A DNA stretch of 64,000 nucleotides, taken from contig NC_010529.1 of assembly GCF_000069785.1 (NCBI RefSeq), forward strand, positions 124,001-188,000. The letters are read 5' to 3'. Below are positions 1-8,350 of the stretch, in pieces; positions within the stretch are counted from its first letter, which is position 1, and every line of letters begins with the position of its first letter. Under the pieces are notes generated by a model. That model was given only the letters and a program-made list of their open reading frames with translations, had not been told where the DNA came from and did not search any database. A program made the translations under genes and the position numbers. Origin of the DNA: Cupriavidus taiwanensis LMG 19424. Its GTDB lineage: Bacteria; Pseudomonadota; Gammaproteobacteria; Burkholderiales; Burkholderiaceae.

Positions 1-1
1 C

Positions 2-493
2 TGGGCAAACGCGAACCAGTGGGACCTCAAGATGCTGATGGAATACGTCGGCTGGAAGGATGTCCGCTCGGCCATGCGCTACATCGACGCGGCAGACCCA
101 TTCGCGCAGCACCGTATCGAAGCAGCGCTGGCACCGCCACCAGCCACCCTACCGTCGGCGCCGCCGCCCGAGCGACGTCCCACGGTTCCGCCCAAGCCCG
201 TGCCTGAAACGCGGTTGACGGTTGACCTATACATCGAGCGCAACAGCAAATTCGTGCGCGGCAAGTCGAAGGCGCGCCGCTGGATCGAGCAGTTCTGCCT
301 GTCCCAGTACCAGATGCGCGTCTTCGAGCAGCGCCGCCCCCGCTATGAAATCGTCATGCCGTTCACCGCAGGGCCGGAGCTGGAGAAAGCCATCGAGGTG
401 CTGCTCGCGGACATGCACGAAAACGCGGACCTCTGCAATTGCTTCATTGAGGTGACGTTGCACGATCCGCTGACCGATACTCACTGGAGCTGA
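2..493 (+). CDS. Tyrosine recombinase, C-terminal part (runs off left edge)
   Basis: The frame is open from the window edge. The first residues (GWKDVRSAMRYIDAADPF) match the final helix of phage-type integrases, in which the tyrosine of the RYID stretch would be the nucleophile. About 120 residues follow: a proline-rich linker, then a compact domain (VDLYIERNSKFVRG, IVMPFTAGPELE). Most integrases end soon after the tyrosine, so this extension is unusual. The N-terminal and core catalytic residues lie outside the window. It ends 32 bp from the convergent tnpA, so it could be an accessory recombinase of the Tn3-type element or a separate gene cut by it. Confidence 0.75.
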   Translation, partial: WANANQWDLKMLMEYVGWKDVRSAMRYIDAADPFAQHRIEAALAPPPATLPSAPPPERRPTVPPKPVPETRLTVDLYIERNSKFVRGKSKARRWIEQFCLSQYQMRVFEQRRPRYEIVMPFTAGPELEKAIEVLLADMHENADLCNCFIEVTLHDPLTDTHWS

Positions 494-525
494 TCAGTCT
501 GGCTCCGGAGGGTCCGTTCTTCTTG

Positions 526-3474
526 CTACACCGCACGCCGCTGCGGTGCCACCTCAAGCAGGCTGTCTTGATACAGGTGGATCGGAAAGCTCATGATGCC
601 CCGGAAATTCACATGCGCGAAATGTGCGGGCCCCATGCGGCGCAGCCAGTCATCTTCAATCCGTTGCCCCTTGCGGCGCCAAGCATCGGCCGTCGTTTGC
701 ATGCGCTGGGTGTTCCAGGCAATCACCAGATTCGTCAGCAGCGTCAGCGATCCGGAAATCGCGATCATTTCGTCCTGACGGCGCCCGCGATCATGGTGTA
801 CCTTGCTCGAGTAAATGGCACGCTGGAGCTGGTGCACCGACTCCCCCCGGTTGAGCAGCGTGCGCAGCTCCCGACGAAACTCGATGTTGCTGAAAAAATC
901 GCACAAGAAGAGTGTGCGCAGCATCTTGCCCAGATGATCAGCTGCCCGATGAATAGGGTCGCCTTGGGCGGCGCTGCCGAACCGCTGCAGCGCGACGATT
1001 GCACTCACCCGGCCCGAGTGGATGGAGGCGATTAGGCGCAGCAAGCCATCCCAGCCGTCGCGGATTGCCTTGAGCGAGATCTCGGGCGAGACGGCGGCCG
1101 ACAGTCCATCCGTTACCTGCAGACCGCGCGGCAAATACAGCTTGCGCTCCGACAGATTGCGCAGCCATGGGCATAGATCAAAGCCGAGCAATTTGGACAC
1201 CGCCATCCCAACGCTCGTGTATCCATGGGTATCGACCGCGAGCCGGAGCAGCCCGCCGTCGCTGCGGGTCTCATTGTGGCGCATGACCCCTTCAATGGCC
1301 ACGCCGGCCTGGCGTTCGTTGAGCACCATGGGCTGGTTATAGACGATTCCGTGCTGGTCCAGCACGTGCGTATAGATCCCGACGGCATGAGTGCGACGTC
1401 GAGGATCGGCGCGGGCATAGAACAAGTGTCGCGAGGTGTCCAGGCTCATCGAATCGCTGGACGCCTGTTGACCGGTCCCCCATAACTCGGTGATCGGGTG
1501 CGTGCGCTGGAATTCCACTACCCGTTCGTTCGCTCGGCGCAGCCGCCCGGGCATCTCAAGCGCGCGCATCGCGGTGGAGACGTGCGCCGGATCGAGCTTC
1601 GGAATCATGGCGGCGACACCCTTGGCGTCGAGCTCGGTGCCATGGGCGAGCAGCGCGGCGTAGAGCGTGATCAGTTCGTGCGCGTCCCCGTTGCGTGCCA
1701 GCAGCACTTCGCTGAAATTGGTACGGGCATCCATCTCGAGGATCATGTCGGCAAACTGCGCGCTGCCGATGTCCTTGAAGAGCAGATCACGGGTGCGCGT
1801 GGGGATGCCATCGCTTTCCGCCGCTTCGAGCGGCGACAGATGCAGCACGCCGTTCGTGTCGATCGTGACGTGGCCTGCCGCACGGGCCTCGTCCAGTGCC
1901 GCGAGGCCTGCCTTCAGGTGATCCATGAGGGGATTGAGGTAGGTGTCCGCCTGGTTCGGCAAGTCAAGCGTGGACAGATACCGGTCGCGCTCAGAATCCC
2001 ACTGAGCGGGCGGGATCAGCAGTTGATCGCGTTCCCGAAACGACAGGCTATGGCTGATCCACACGGTGCCGCGGCGCAGCCCCTTACGCAGGCCCGTGAT
2101 CGCGCAGGCTTCCATCGCGCGCAACGCGCGCTTACGGTCTTCGCCGTCGACCAGGTCACGCCAGCTCGCGCCCACCGACACATTGCAATCGGGCGGCAAT
2201 TCCGTCGCGCCTTGGTCGTGCAGACTACCGATGAACTCAAGCTGCCGCAGGGCCGGATCGGTGCTGTTGCTGGCAAATTCCAACTCCCGCAAGGAAGTCA
2301 CGAGGTTGCGGATACGGTGGTGGTCTTCCGTGAGCGTTTCGCGCACGCTGGCGGCGTGGCTTGCCGGCGGTTTGGCCGATAGGCCTTCAAGCAGCTTGCC
2401 GATGTCGGCCAGCCGTTCTTCGGCCGAGCGGCGGGTATCGTCAACCAGGGCCTTGATCTCGACCATTTGCTGCCGGTATTCGCTCGCCGAGCGCGCTTGC
2501 TTCGTCGTGGTCTTGTTGTAGGCCTGCCGAACTAGGTCGGAGACGCGCCGTCCGGTTTGGTAGAGCATCGCGTCCGTCAGCTCCAGCAAGGTCACACGCA
2601 GGAAAAACACCAGCTCAATCGTACGCGTGGAGGTCTTCAGTTCGCGGACTTTGGCGGGACGGCGAGCCTGGATACGCTGGCCACAGGCGCGCTGCTTCTC
2701 GATCGGAATGGCATCAAACGCCCAAGTATGCGCGCCGAGGCTCTTCAGGAAGCGGATCTTGGCCAGCGTCTCATTCATGGTTGAGGGGCTGTGCCGTGCT
2801 GGCGGGGTCTTGAGCCATTCCAGCACGGTCGTTCCCGCTGTTGCATGTTGGGCGAACACGGCAGCTTCGGCTCCTGCTATCTGCGCCAGGGGGACGACCG
2901 CCTCAATCGACAGCAGCAAATCTCGCTCGATGCCCGCCCAAATTGAGCGAGCCAGGCTCAGCAGCGCTCGTGTCGAAGGAATCAGAATCCGTCGCTCATA
3001 CAGCCAGTAGTGGGCGTGCTGGATCAACTCCTCAAGGGAAAGCGATTCGGCGGCATCTTGCCGCATCCAAGCTCCGAGGCCTCTCCAGTGATCGTCATCG
3101 ATTCGTGTCAAGCCGAGGTATTGGCAGGCCCAGACCTGGTGTTCATACAGCGTCGGATATCGCTGATAGATGGTGCGCAGCGAGGCGATCGTCGGAGTTG
3201 GTAACCCCAGCTTTTCGCCCACGTAGCGCAAGAGCTGACGGGGGAGTGTGTTCAGTTGGTCAAGGGTACGGCCACTTGCCCGCAGAAATGCCAGCTGGAT
3301 GGCGGCTCCGGCACGGCCGGCACGCCGAAATTTCTGGTTGATTGCGGCAACGTCGCTGTCGGTCAGCGCGAAATAGTACTCGACATCGAATTCCGACAAT
3401 CGAGAAGGCAAACTGTCTTTTCCCACATAGCGAAATTCCAAGCCCGGCATCTTCCGCCCCCATCCAGGTGACAC
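526..3474 (-). CDS. tnpA: Tn3-family transposase TnpA
   Basis: The 982-residue protein matches the usual length of Tn3-family transposases (about 950-1010) and is related to them throughout: an N-terminal DNA-binding part, a long helical middle, and the C-terminal catalytic part ending NFRGIMSFPIHLYQDSLLE, where the family normally has HINxxG. It carries out replicative transposition by a DDE mechanism. A second in-frame start at 3450 (MPGLEFRYVGKDSL) is equally plausible. No resolvase gene of the serine type is adjacent. The 5' end lies about 140 bp from the putative right inverted repeat, and the gene reads away from it. Confidence 0.95.
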   Translation of the reverse strand: MSPGWGRKMPGLEFRYVGKDSLPSRLSEFDVEYYFALTDSDVAAINQKFRRAGRAGAAIQLAFLRASGRTLDQLNTLPRQLLRYVGEKLGLPTPTIASLRTIYQRYPTLYEHQVWACQYLGLTRIDDDHWRGLGAWMRQDAAESLSLEELIQHAHYWLYERRILIPSTRALLSLARSIWAGIERDLLLSIEAVVPLAQIAGAEAAVFAQHATAGTTVLEWLKTPPARHSPSTMNETLAKIRFLKSLGAHTWAFDAIPIEKQRACGQRIQARRPAKVRELKTSTRTIELVFFLRVTLLELTDAMLYQTGRRVSDLVRQAYNKTTTKQARSASEYRQQMVEIKALVDDTRRSAEERLADIGKLLEGLSAKPPASHAASVRETLTEDHHRIRNLVTSLRELEFASNSTDPALRQLEFIGSLHDQGATELPPDCNVSVGASWRDLVDGEDRKRALRAMEACAITGLRKGLRRGTVWISHSLSFRERDQLLIPPAQWDSERDRYLSTLDLPNQADTYLNPLMDHLKAGLAALDEARAAGHVTIDTNGVLHLSPLEAAESDGIPTRTRDLLFKDIGSAQFADMILEMDARTNFSEVLLARNGDAHELITLYAALLAHGTELDAKGVAAMIPKLDPAHVSTAMRALEMPGRLRRANERVVEFQRTHPITELWGTGQQASSDSMSLDTSRHLFYARADPRRRTHAVGIYTHVLDQHGIVYNQPMVLNERQAGVAIEGVMRHNETRSDGGLLRLAVDTHGYTSVGMAVSKLLGFDLCPWLRNLSERKLYLPRGLQVTDGLSAAVSPEISLKAIRDGWDGLLRLIASIHSGRVSAIVALQRFGSAAQGDPIHRAADHLGKMLRTLFLCDFFSNIEFRRELRTLLNRGESVHQLQRAIYSSKVHHDRGRRQDEMIAISGSLTLLTNLVIAWNTQRMQTTADAWRRKGQRIEDDWLRRMGPAHFAHVNFRGIMSFPIHLYQDSLLEVAPQRRAV

Positions 3475-3577
3475 GATCCGAAATCGCGGGCGGACATGGT
3501 ACTCCCGAAGTCACTTGAGGGCAGCAGGCAGCTGTCTGCTTTGCCCGGAGCGCCTTATAAAGAAAGGCTTTGCGGGG

Positions 3578-3615
3578 AAACCGTAAGATTTTGCACAAAA
3601 AGGACGACTACCCCC
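3578..3615. repeat. Putative right terminal inverted repeat of the Tn3-type element
   Basis: Read from the outside inwards on the minus strand the segment starts GGGGGTAGTCGTCC. Tn3-family elements begin with a run of G and have repeats of about 38 bp. The boundary after the C run at 3615 is supported because SNF2 helicase coding sequence begins at the next codon. A weakly similar GGAGGGTCCGTTCTTCTTGC occurs at about 507-526 beside the tnpA stop and may be the other end, but the match is too poor to call. Confidence 0.5.
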
Positions 3616-3891
3616 GTTGAGAATCAGGCCACCGACCGCGCGCACCGTCTCGGGCAAGACAAGCCCGTGTTCGTCTACAAACTGATCACCGCGGGCAGCG
3701 TCGAAGAGAAAATCGTCGCGATGCAGGAACACAAGGCAGCGCTTGCCGAGGCCATCCTGTCGGAAGCTGGCGCCGGCGCCGCCAAGTTCTCCGCCGAAGA
3801 CATCGAGGCGCTGTTCGAACCGATCCCGGCTGCACCCACCGTCGTCGCGTTAGCCGCGAAGCCACGGGTTCGTACCAAAGCGGGAACATAA
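3616..3891 (+). pseudogene. SNF2-family helicase, 3' fragment truncated by the transposon
   Basis: The conserved residues VENQATDRAHRLGQDKPVFV correspond to motif VI of SNF2/RapA-type DEAD-box ATPases, followed by the usual tail (KLITAGSVEEKIVAMQEHK). Family members have several hundred residues before this point. Here homology starts exactly at the G/C-rich transposon end, in the position where the family has WNPxVENQA. The helicase core and Walker motifs are therefore missing, and the 5' part is not found to the left of the transposase. An open frame continues upstream into the transposon, but it does not resemble the family. Confidence 0.85.
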
Positions 3892-3939
3892 TCTGGCCTT
3901 GCTGCGACGCATTGTCGGCATCTGACCACCCCAAACCCC

Positions 3940-4305
3940 ATGGCAAAGCCAGGCGTCAACCAACACGAACAGCGAATCTCGATGGAGATTGTGGTCGACG
4001 CGTACACCGAAGAAGAATGCGCGATGGCGTGGTACTGCCATCTTGAGGACAGCCTAAGCTTTCCCTTCGAAGCGCGGGTACATCAGGCCATGGCCGCGTC
4101 CCCGCTACGTGCTGGCGAGCGAGTCTCCGTCATCGTCCTCGCTCATGACCAGCTGTGCCGCGTTGCCATCTTCGTGCGCGCACAGCACAACCGGCGTGAA
4201 CTCGTCGTGCCCCTTGCCCAGCTCGTTCCGGTCCGAGCCGACCAAAGTACTCGACTTGCTGTCTCCGACTGGCACTACTGGTGCGACCAAGGTTACAGCT
4301 TCTGA
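3940..4305 (+). CDS. CcbP-like calcium-binding family protein
   Basis: The 121-residue protein has the features I associate with the CcbP (Calci_bind_CcbP) family: MEIVVDAYTEEECAMAWYCH near the start, a FPFEAR segment, a small beta-barrel-like middle, and the terminal signature AVSDWHYWCDQGYSF. The cyanobacterial founding member binds calcium through acidic residues; whether this protein does is unknown. The family is common on betaproteobacterial plasmids and islands. An internal ATG at 3982 begins exactly at the conserved domain and may be the true start. It stands alone, 48 bp after the SNF2 fragment. Confidence 0.75.
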   Translation: MAKPGVNQHEQRISMEIVVDAYTEEECAMAWYCHLEDSLSFPFEARVHQAMAASPLRAGERVSVIVLAHDQLCRVAIFVRAQHNRRELVVPLAQLVPVRADQSTRLAVSDWHYWCDQGYSF

Positions 4306-4432
4306 GTCCCACACCGTCGCCGACTGCGTCCTCCGACTGAGTCACCACGAACAATAAACACCTGACGGCCGCGAAGGGCCCGTTCGACGTCTTGTCAGCC
4401 CACTCCGCGTCAGGCGGCGGCGCGTGGTTGCC

Positions 4433-4459
4433 TTGACTTTGGTGGCGGGTCTGTAGAGT
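4433..4459 (+). promoter_or_regulatory. CTTGACT-N15 promoter before the DUF6884-like gene
   Basis: TTGACT at 4433-4438 is followed after 15 bp by TAGAGT at 4454-4459. The same spacing recurs at eight places in the window. Transcription would begin near 4466, almost at the first ATG (4468), so either the message is leaderless or an internal start (4483, 4489 or 4501) is used. Confidence 0.6.
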
Positions 4460-4467
4460 GAAAAGCA

Positions 4468-5256
4468 ATGCAACGCAACTCCATGCCCATGCTTTCGACT
4501 ATGCAGCTTTCCCTTTTCCCCCACGCAACAATACCCCGCCCCGATGCCAGCGAGCCGGTCCTGCTCCTGATGGCCTGCTCGAGCACAAAGCTCGATCGGG
4601 ATGCGCGCGCCATCGACCTATACCGGGGCGTGATGTACGAATCGTACCGGGCACACGTGCGCAGCGATGCGGCGCCCCGTGTTTTGATCCTATCCGCGCG
4701 CCACGGTTTCCTGCAACCCGACACCAAGATCGCCCCCTACGATGAGCCCATGACGCGGCAACGCGCCGACCAAATGGTGGCCGACTTGTCGCGCTACCTG
4801 CGGCCCGCTGCGTGGCCAACCCGTATCGGCAAAGTGATGCTCGCCGGGGGCAAAGAGTATCGGCGCGTCATGCATGCCGCGCTGGCCCGCCAGTACGGTC
4901 CCACACTGCCTGCCCTGCAGGAAACCAGTGGTGGCATCGGCATGCAGCGGTCGCAGCTCGGCGCTTTCCTGGACGGCTTGACGTCGGTCTTCCGCCACCG
5001 GATCGGCCAGCATGCCAACGGCACACCGCTCTATCGTGGGTACGGATGGATCGAGGCCGGCGCCATCGCCACCCTGCTCTACCGGGCCGCGCCCGCTCTT
5101 CCCTCGCGCCAGGCTCGCGTGCTCTCCGTCTTCCAGGGGCCGGGCGGCCCCACCGCCGACGTCGAAGTGGAAGAGTTCGTACGCGGCCGCGCGAAAATCT
5201 GCCCGCGTTGGGTCAGCGTCCGGGATCTCCATCCGTCCACCGAGGTGCTGGCATGA
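4468..5256 (+). CDS. DUF6884-like protein (YaaA-related fold)
   Basis: Around residues 30-90 the protein carries LLMACSSTKLDRDARAIDLY and VLILSARHGFLQPD, the paired motifs typical of DUF6884-type proteins (a CSxxK motif, then a S-A-x-H/Y-G motif). The family is often annotated as related to the peroxide-stress protein YaaA; no enzymatic activity is established. The C-terminal 120 residues (TPLYRGYGWIEAGAIATLL) are not recognised. The stop overlaps the next start as ATGA, so the two are translationally coupled. No Shine-Dalgarno precedes the first ATG, and several in-frame ATGs follow within 35 bp. Confidence 0.6.
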   Translation: MQRNSMPMLSTMQLSLFPHATIPRPDASEPVLLLMACSSTKLDRDARAIDLYRGVMYESYRAHVRSDAAPRVLILSARHGFLQPDTKIAPYDEPMTRQRADQMVADLSRYLRPAAWPTRIGKVMLAGGKEYRRVMHAALARQYGPTLPALQETSGGIGMQRSQLGAFLDGLTSVFRHRIGQHANGTPLYRGYGWIEAGAIATLLYRAAPALPSRQARVLSVFQGPGGPTADVEVEEFVRGRAKICPRWVSVRDLHPSTEVLA

Positions 5257-5585
5257 GCGATTTTGACCGACAGCTGCATCGGGATGCGGTTGAGCTGTGC
5301 CAAACCGGGCCAGCAACGCCCGACAAACTCGTGGCACTGGCCCATGCAGGGCTCAAGGCGTGGGCGAAGGTCGGCAATCTGCAGTTCCCTCCCGAAAGGC
5401 GGTATGCACTGCTCCAACAAATCATGCGTTACTGCGCCTGGGAATGCCTGCTGGCGTGCTGCTTCACGCAGGCGGACCGCTTGGAGCGGATCGCGGAGAT
5501 GCTGGACGCCGCCTACCCTCGCTACGCCTGCACCCGCGCACGACTCGACGCGCGCCGCAACCGCTATGGACGCCCGCGGTTCTGA
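5253..5585 (+). CDS. Hypothetical protein coupled to the DUF6884-like gene
   Basis: This 110-residue, mainly helical and Arg-rich protein starts MSDFDRQLHRDAVELC. The middle has a hydrophobic, Cys-containing helix (YCAWECLLACCF) and the C-terminus is basic (RARLDARRNRYGRPRF). The start is fixed by the ATGA overlap with the upstream stop. I do not recognise a family. Coupling suggests it works with the upstream protein. Confidence 0.6.
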   Translation: MSDFDRQLHRDAVELCQTGPATPDKLVALAHAGLKAWAKVGNLQFPPERRYALLQQIMRYCAWECLLACCFTQADRLERIAEMLDAAYPRYACTRARLDARRNRYGRPRF

Positions 5586-5599
5586 CCACTGACTGGCAG

Positions 5600-5863
5600 T
5601 GTCCCGTCTCACAGTAAATGGACGACAGGCTCCCGAAGAATCAACAAGTTGGACTCCTGTGTCTCAAGATAATTGGGCTGGATTCTCACAGTAAGTGGGC
5701 TAATGGTGCGATCTGTCTCACAGTTAATGGGTACACGGAGGCGGCGTCCCGGCCGGTTTGCCACCGGTTGGCACCTATATAGTCCTCCCTCCGCCTTTTA
5801 CCCAACTTTGAGAATCCAACCCACTAACTGTGAAACAAAACTCAACAACTTTGAGACGTGACA
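5600..5863. mobile_element. 264-bp non-autonomous element (MITE) with IS21-like repeated ends
   Basis: The element begins TGTCCCGTCTCA and ends TGAGACGTGACA, an 11/12 inverted match, and is flanked by direct copies of CTGGCAG (5593-5599 and 5864-5870). Inside are repeats near TCTCANAGTTARTGGG: 5607, 5662, 5684 and 5716 in plus orientation at the left, and 5801, 5821 and 5843 in minus orientation at the right. Multiple short transposase-binding repeats at each end with a 4-8 bp target duplication are typical of IS21-type elements. No transposase is encoded, so it would need one in trans. Confidence 0.75.
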
Positions 5864-5905
5864 CTGGCAGTCATATCCGCCGCGTAGCGGTGGCAGGGGT
5901 GTGCG

Positions 5906-6853
5906 ATGGGCCAAATTCAGTATATAACAGCGTGCATGACCCAAATGGACTCCCTCTGGTTGAGCAACCCAACGCAAGCGTACGGGGACTGGCAGGTTCG
6001 CGAAGCGGCCGGCGCTGATGGCCGCCCCTTCTCGGCGCGCTCGATCGTCCAGCATCAGGCGATGTTCGAGCATTTTCGTCGGCATCTGCTAGCAAGAGGC
6101 ACGACCATTGCCTCATTTGGCACAGCCGACGTCGACGCGTTCTGGCAAACCCACAATGGCCGCACATACTCCCAGGCAACCCGCATGCGGTATGTGAAGT
6201 TGCTGGACCGGCTGTGCCGACACCTGGTCTTCACCGGCGTACGGCAGGACAACCCAGCCGCTGCCCTGCTTTCAGCTGAACGCTGGCCAGACCAGGAGCC
6301 GACGCCTCAGTTCCTGACCGAAGCCGTGGACGCACGGCTGCAGGCGTATCTGCAATCGCCTCCTGACGATCTGGCCAGTTTGCGCAGCCAAGCAATTGTC
6401 GCGGCATTCCTCGGTACCGGCATTACCGCGGCGGAAGCGCGCGCAGCCCGCTGTGCGGATCTGTGGCCGGACGCGACGCCACCCTACCTTGTCGTGCGGG
6501 CACATGGACTACGAGACGCCCGAACGGTTCACCTGGCCAGCTTCGCGGTACCGCCGCTGCGGGCCTGGAGCACTCGGCGTGCGGCCCTAGCCATCGAGGG
6601 CGAGTTGCTTTTCACGCTTACCCCAGAGGGTCTGCCGATCACCGACATGAGCTTCGGCCGAATCGTGTCTGAAATCCTCAACGCGATCGGCGCCACCAAC
6701 GTCGAAACGAGCCCGCGCACGCTGCGCAATACCTTCTGCCGCCGCCAACTTCTGGCGGGCCAACCACGGGACGAAGTCAGCCAAATGCTCGGACTTGCCA
6801 GCAACCGGACCTGCGACCGAATTTTTGCCACCATCCATCAACCAACAATCTAG
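5906..6853 (+). CDS. Degenerate XerC/D-like tyrosine recombinase homologue
   Basis: The overall plan is that of a tyrosine recombinase: a SAM-like N-terminal domain (residues 20-120) and a C-terminal catalytic fold (150-315). The active site looks lost. In the first arginine motif the sequence is GTGITAAEAR, with Thr where the catalytic Arg usually sits. The HxxR motif is SPRTLRNTF, keeping only the Arg. The final segment LGLASNRTCDRIFATI has Leu for the His and Phe for the Tyr nucleophile. It may bind DNA or act as an architectural or regulatory partner. Alternative starts are at 5939 and 5948. It begins 42 bp after the MITE. Confidence 0.7.
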   Translation: MGQIQYITACMTQMDSLWLSNPTQAYGDWQVREAAGADGRPFSARSIVQHQAMFEHFRRHLLARGTTIASFGTADVDAFWQTHNGRTYSQATRMRYVKLLDRLCRHLVFTGVRQDNPAAALLSAERWPDQEPTPQFLTEAVDARLQAYLQSPPDDLASLRSQAIVAAFLGTGITAAEARAARCADLWPDATPPYLVVRAHGLRDARTVHLASFAVPPLRAWSTRRAALAIEGELLFTLTPEGLPITDMSFGRIVSEILNAIGATNVETSPRTLRNTFCRRQLLAGQPRDEVSQMLGLASNRTCDRIFATIHQPTI

Positions 6854-6885
6854 CGGAACACGCTAGCGCTACAGAGGGACCAACA

Positions 6886-7173
6886 ATGCCGGCACCGTAC
6901 CAGAGCCATATGGACATCCCGCGGGACACTGTCAAAGCCATCTACCGCAGCGCGATTGATCCGCGGGCTAGTGACGGCGAAGGTGCCGCCTGGTGGGACG
7001 CTGTCGCTGCGGAAGTGCTGGCCGTCGCTCGCGCGGAGATGAATAACGCCGCAGCCGCGGCCATCATTGCCTGGTGGCATCATGACTGGAGCCAGGTGAG
7101 CGATTCGCCGAAGGCAGCTGCCGCGCGTATACGCCGCGCATCCCGGGCCCTTTCACGGCGAGTCCGCCAGTGA
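6886..7173 (+). CDS. Hypothetical small helical protein
   Basis: The 95-residue protein (MPAPYQSHMDIPRDTVKA) is Ala- and Trp-rich with a basic C-terminus (ARIRRASRALSRRVRQ). Codon use matches neighbouring genes and it fits between the recombinase-like gene and the HU-like gene. An AGGGA stretch 10 bp before the ATG may be the ribosome-binding site. A second start at residue 9 (MDIPRDTV) is possible. No family is recognised. Confidence 0.5.
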   Translation: MPAPYQSHMDIPRDTVKAIYRSAIDPRASDGEGAAWWDAVAAEVLAVARAEMNNAAAAAIIAWWHHDWSQVSDSPKAAAARIRRASRALSRRVRQ

Positions 7174-7281
7174 AGTGCGGGGAATTTCCTGCTTGCATAG
7201 GCGCCGGGTTTTGCTATTCTTCGCCGGTGCGCTGCAGGTCAGATCCGGCTTGCAGGCGCGCATTTCCAACCAGATACGACC

Positions 7282-7713
7282 ATGGCCACGAAAGCGAAAC
7301 CTGTAGCAAAGACTGCAACGAAGACCGCAGCTAAGAAGGCTGCCCCGGCCAAAAAGGCCGCTCCTGCCAAAAAGGCTGCCGCTGCCGCCCCGGTAGCCAA
7401 GCCGCTGAAGGACACCTTCAACAAGTCCAGCCTGCTGGCACACCTGGTTGCCCAGACCGAGCTGGACAAGAAGACCGTTCAGACCGTGCTGGCTCACCTG
7501 GAGAACACCGTGCTGAGCGCGGTCCACAAGAAGGGTGCTGGCGAATTCACCCTGCCGGGTCTCTTCAAGGTGTCGGCCATTCAGGTGCCGGCCACCAAGA
7601 AGCGCTTTGGAAAAAACCCCTTCACTGGCCAGGAGCAATGGTTCGCCGCGAAGCCGGCCAGCGTGAAGGTGAAGGTGCGCCCGCTCAAGAAGCTGAAAGA
7701 CGCTGCCGCTTAA
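7282..7713 (+). CDS. HU-family DNA-binding protein with Lys/Ala-rich N-terminal tail
   Basis: Residues 1-45 are a histone H1-like tail with repeated AAPAKKA units. Residues 48-143 form an HU-related domain: FNKSSLLAHLVAQTEL at the start, then TLPGLFKVSAIQVPATKKRF and the arm region NPFTGQEQWFAAKPAS. The protein should bind and compact DNA without much sequence specificity. Similar tailed HU proteins are known in Burkholderiales. A strong intrinsic terminator follows directly, so the gene ends a transcription unit. Confidence 0.9.
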   Translation: MATKAKPVAKTATKTAAKKAAPAKKAAPAKKAAAAAPVAKPLKDTFNKSSLLAHLVAQTELDKKTVQTVLAHLENTVLSAVHKKGAGEFTLPGLFKVSAIQVPATKKRFGKNPFTGQEQWFAAKPASVKVKVRPLKKLKDAAA

Positions 7714-7732
7714 TCGCCTAAAAGGCGTCAAC

Positions 7733-7772
7733 GGGAAAAGGCCCGACATCCGAAGATGTCGGGCCTTTTCCC
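7733..7772 (+). terminator. Intrinsic terminator after the HU-like gene
   Basis: A perfect 18-bp stem (GGGAAAAGGCCCGACATC and its complement) with a 4-nt CGAA loop. The A and T tracts lie inside the stem, so it can act in both directions and separates the plus-strand genes from the convergent minus-strand unit. Confidence 0.9.
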
Positions 7773-7856
7773 ATGTAAAGACAACAACTAACATGAAGGA
7801 TTTCAAGAAGAAGCGGGCCCGCAGCCCGGAGTGTAACGGGCCCTCCCGTCGATGGT

Positions 7857-8285
7857 TTAGCGAGTAAGCTTTTCGAGAGAGACTCGCGCCATGTCTGGCA
7901 AGGCTCGAACGAAGAATACGTCGGCCACGTAGTAGCAGGCGATGAACTCCGCGACTTCATCGATTACCGATTCCGGGTCTTGGTCACCAATCCAGAAGCA
8001 AAAGATTGAGTCATTGTCGGATTCCGGTTTTTCGCTTACAGGCAGCGTTCCCGCCATGTGCGTTGGACATGAATCTGCCCATTCCGCTGGGCAGCTTTCC
8101 CGGAAGGGAATCAAAGTCAGCGCTGGCGCATAGGGTACTTTGAGCCGTGCTCTTGGCGTCGATCGCTGCTTAGACGACCGACCATCGCCCGGGCCGGCAT
8201 GTTGTTGTCCGGAATCCCCAGATGCTGTCTGGTCACTGGCGCTATGGGCCGCTGAGAGCGCGCCAGAGAGACTCTTATTAATCAT
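7857..8285 (-). CDS. Hypothetical protein with acidic C-terminal domain
   Basis: The first 50 residues of this 142-residue protein are Ser/Gly/Gln-rich and low in complexity. The rest looks folded (IFCFWIGDQDPESVIDEVAEF, then VADVFFVRALPDMARVSLEK). No family is recognised. It is the last gene of the leftward unit and converges on the HU-like gene terminator. Confidence 0.5.
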   Translation of the reverse strand: MINKSLSGALSAAHSASDQTASGDSGQQHAGPGDGRSSKQRSTPRARLKVPYAPALTLIPFRESCPAEWADSCPTHMAGTLPVSEKPESDNDSIFCFWIGDQDPESVIDEVAEFIACYYVADVFFVRALPDMARVSLEKLTR

Positions 8286-8350
8286 GATTGGTTCGAAATA
8301 GAAATCGCCCTCGCCCCATTTGGGGCACCGGGCACGATTGAGGCAGGATT

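Noticed and set aside
507..545. Left inverted repeat of the Tn3-type element next to the tnpA stop
   Set aside because: GGAGGGTCCGTTCTTCTTGC only partly matches the right end; too weak to annotate as a terminal repeat.
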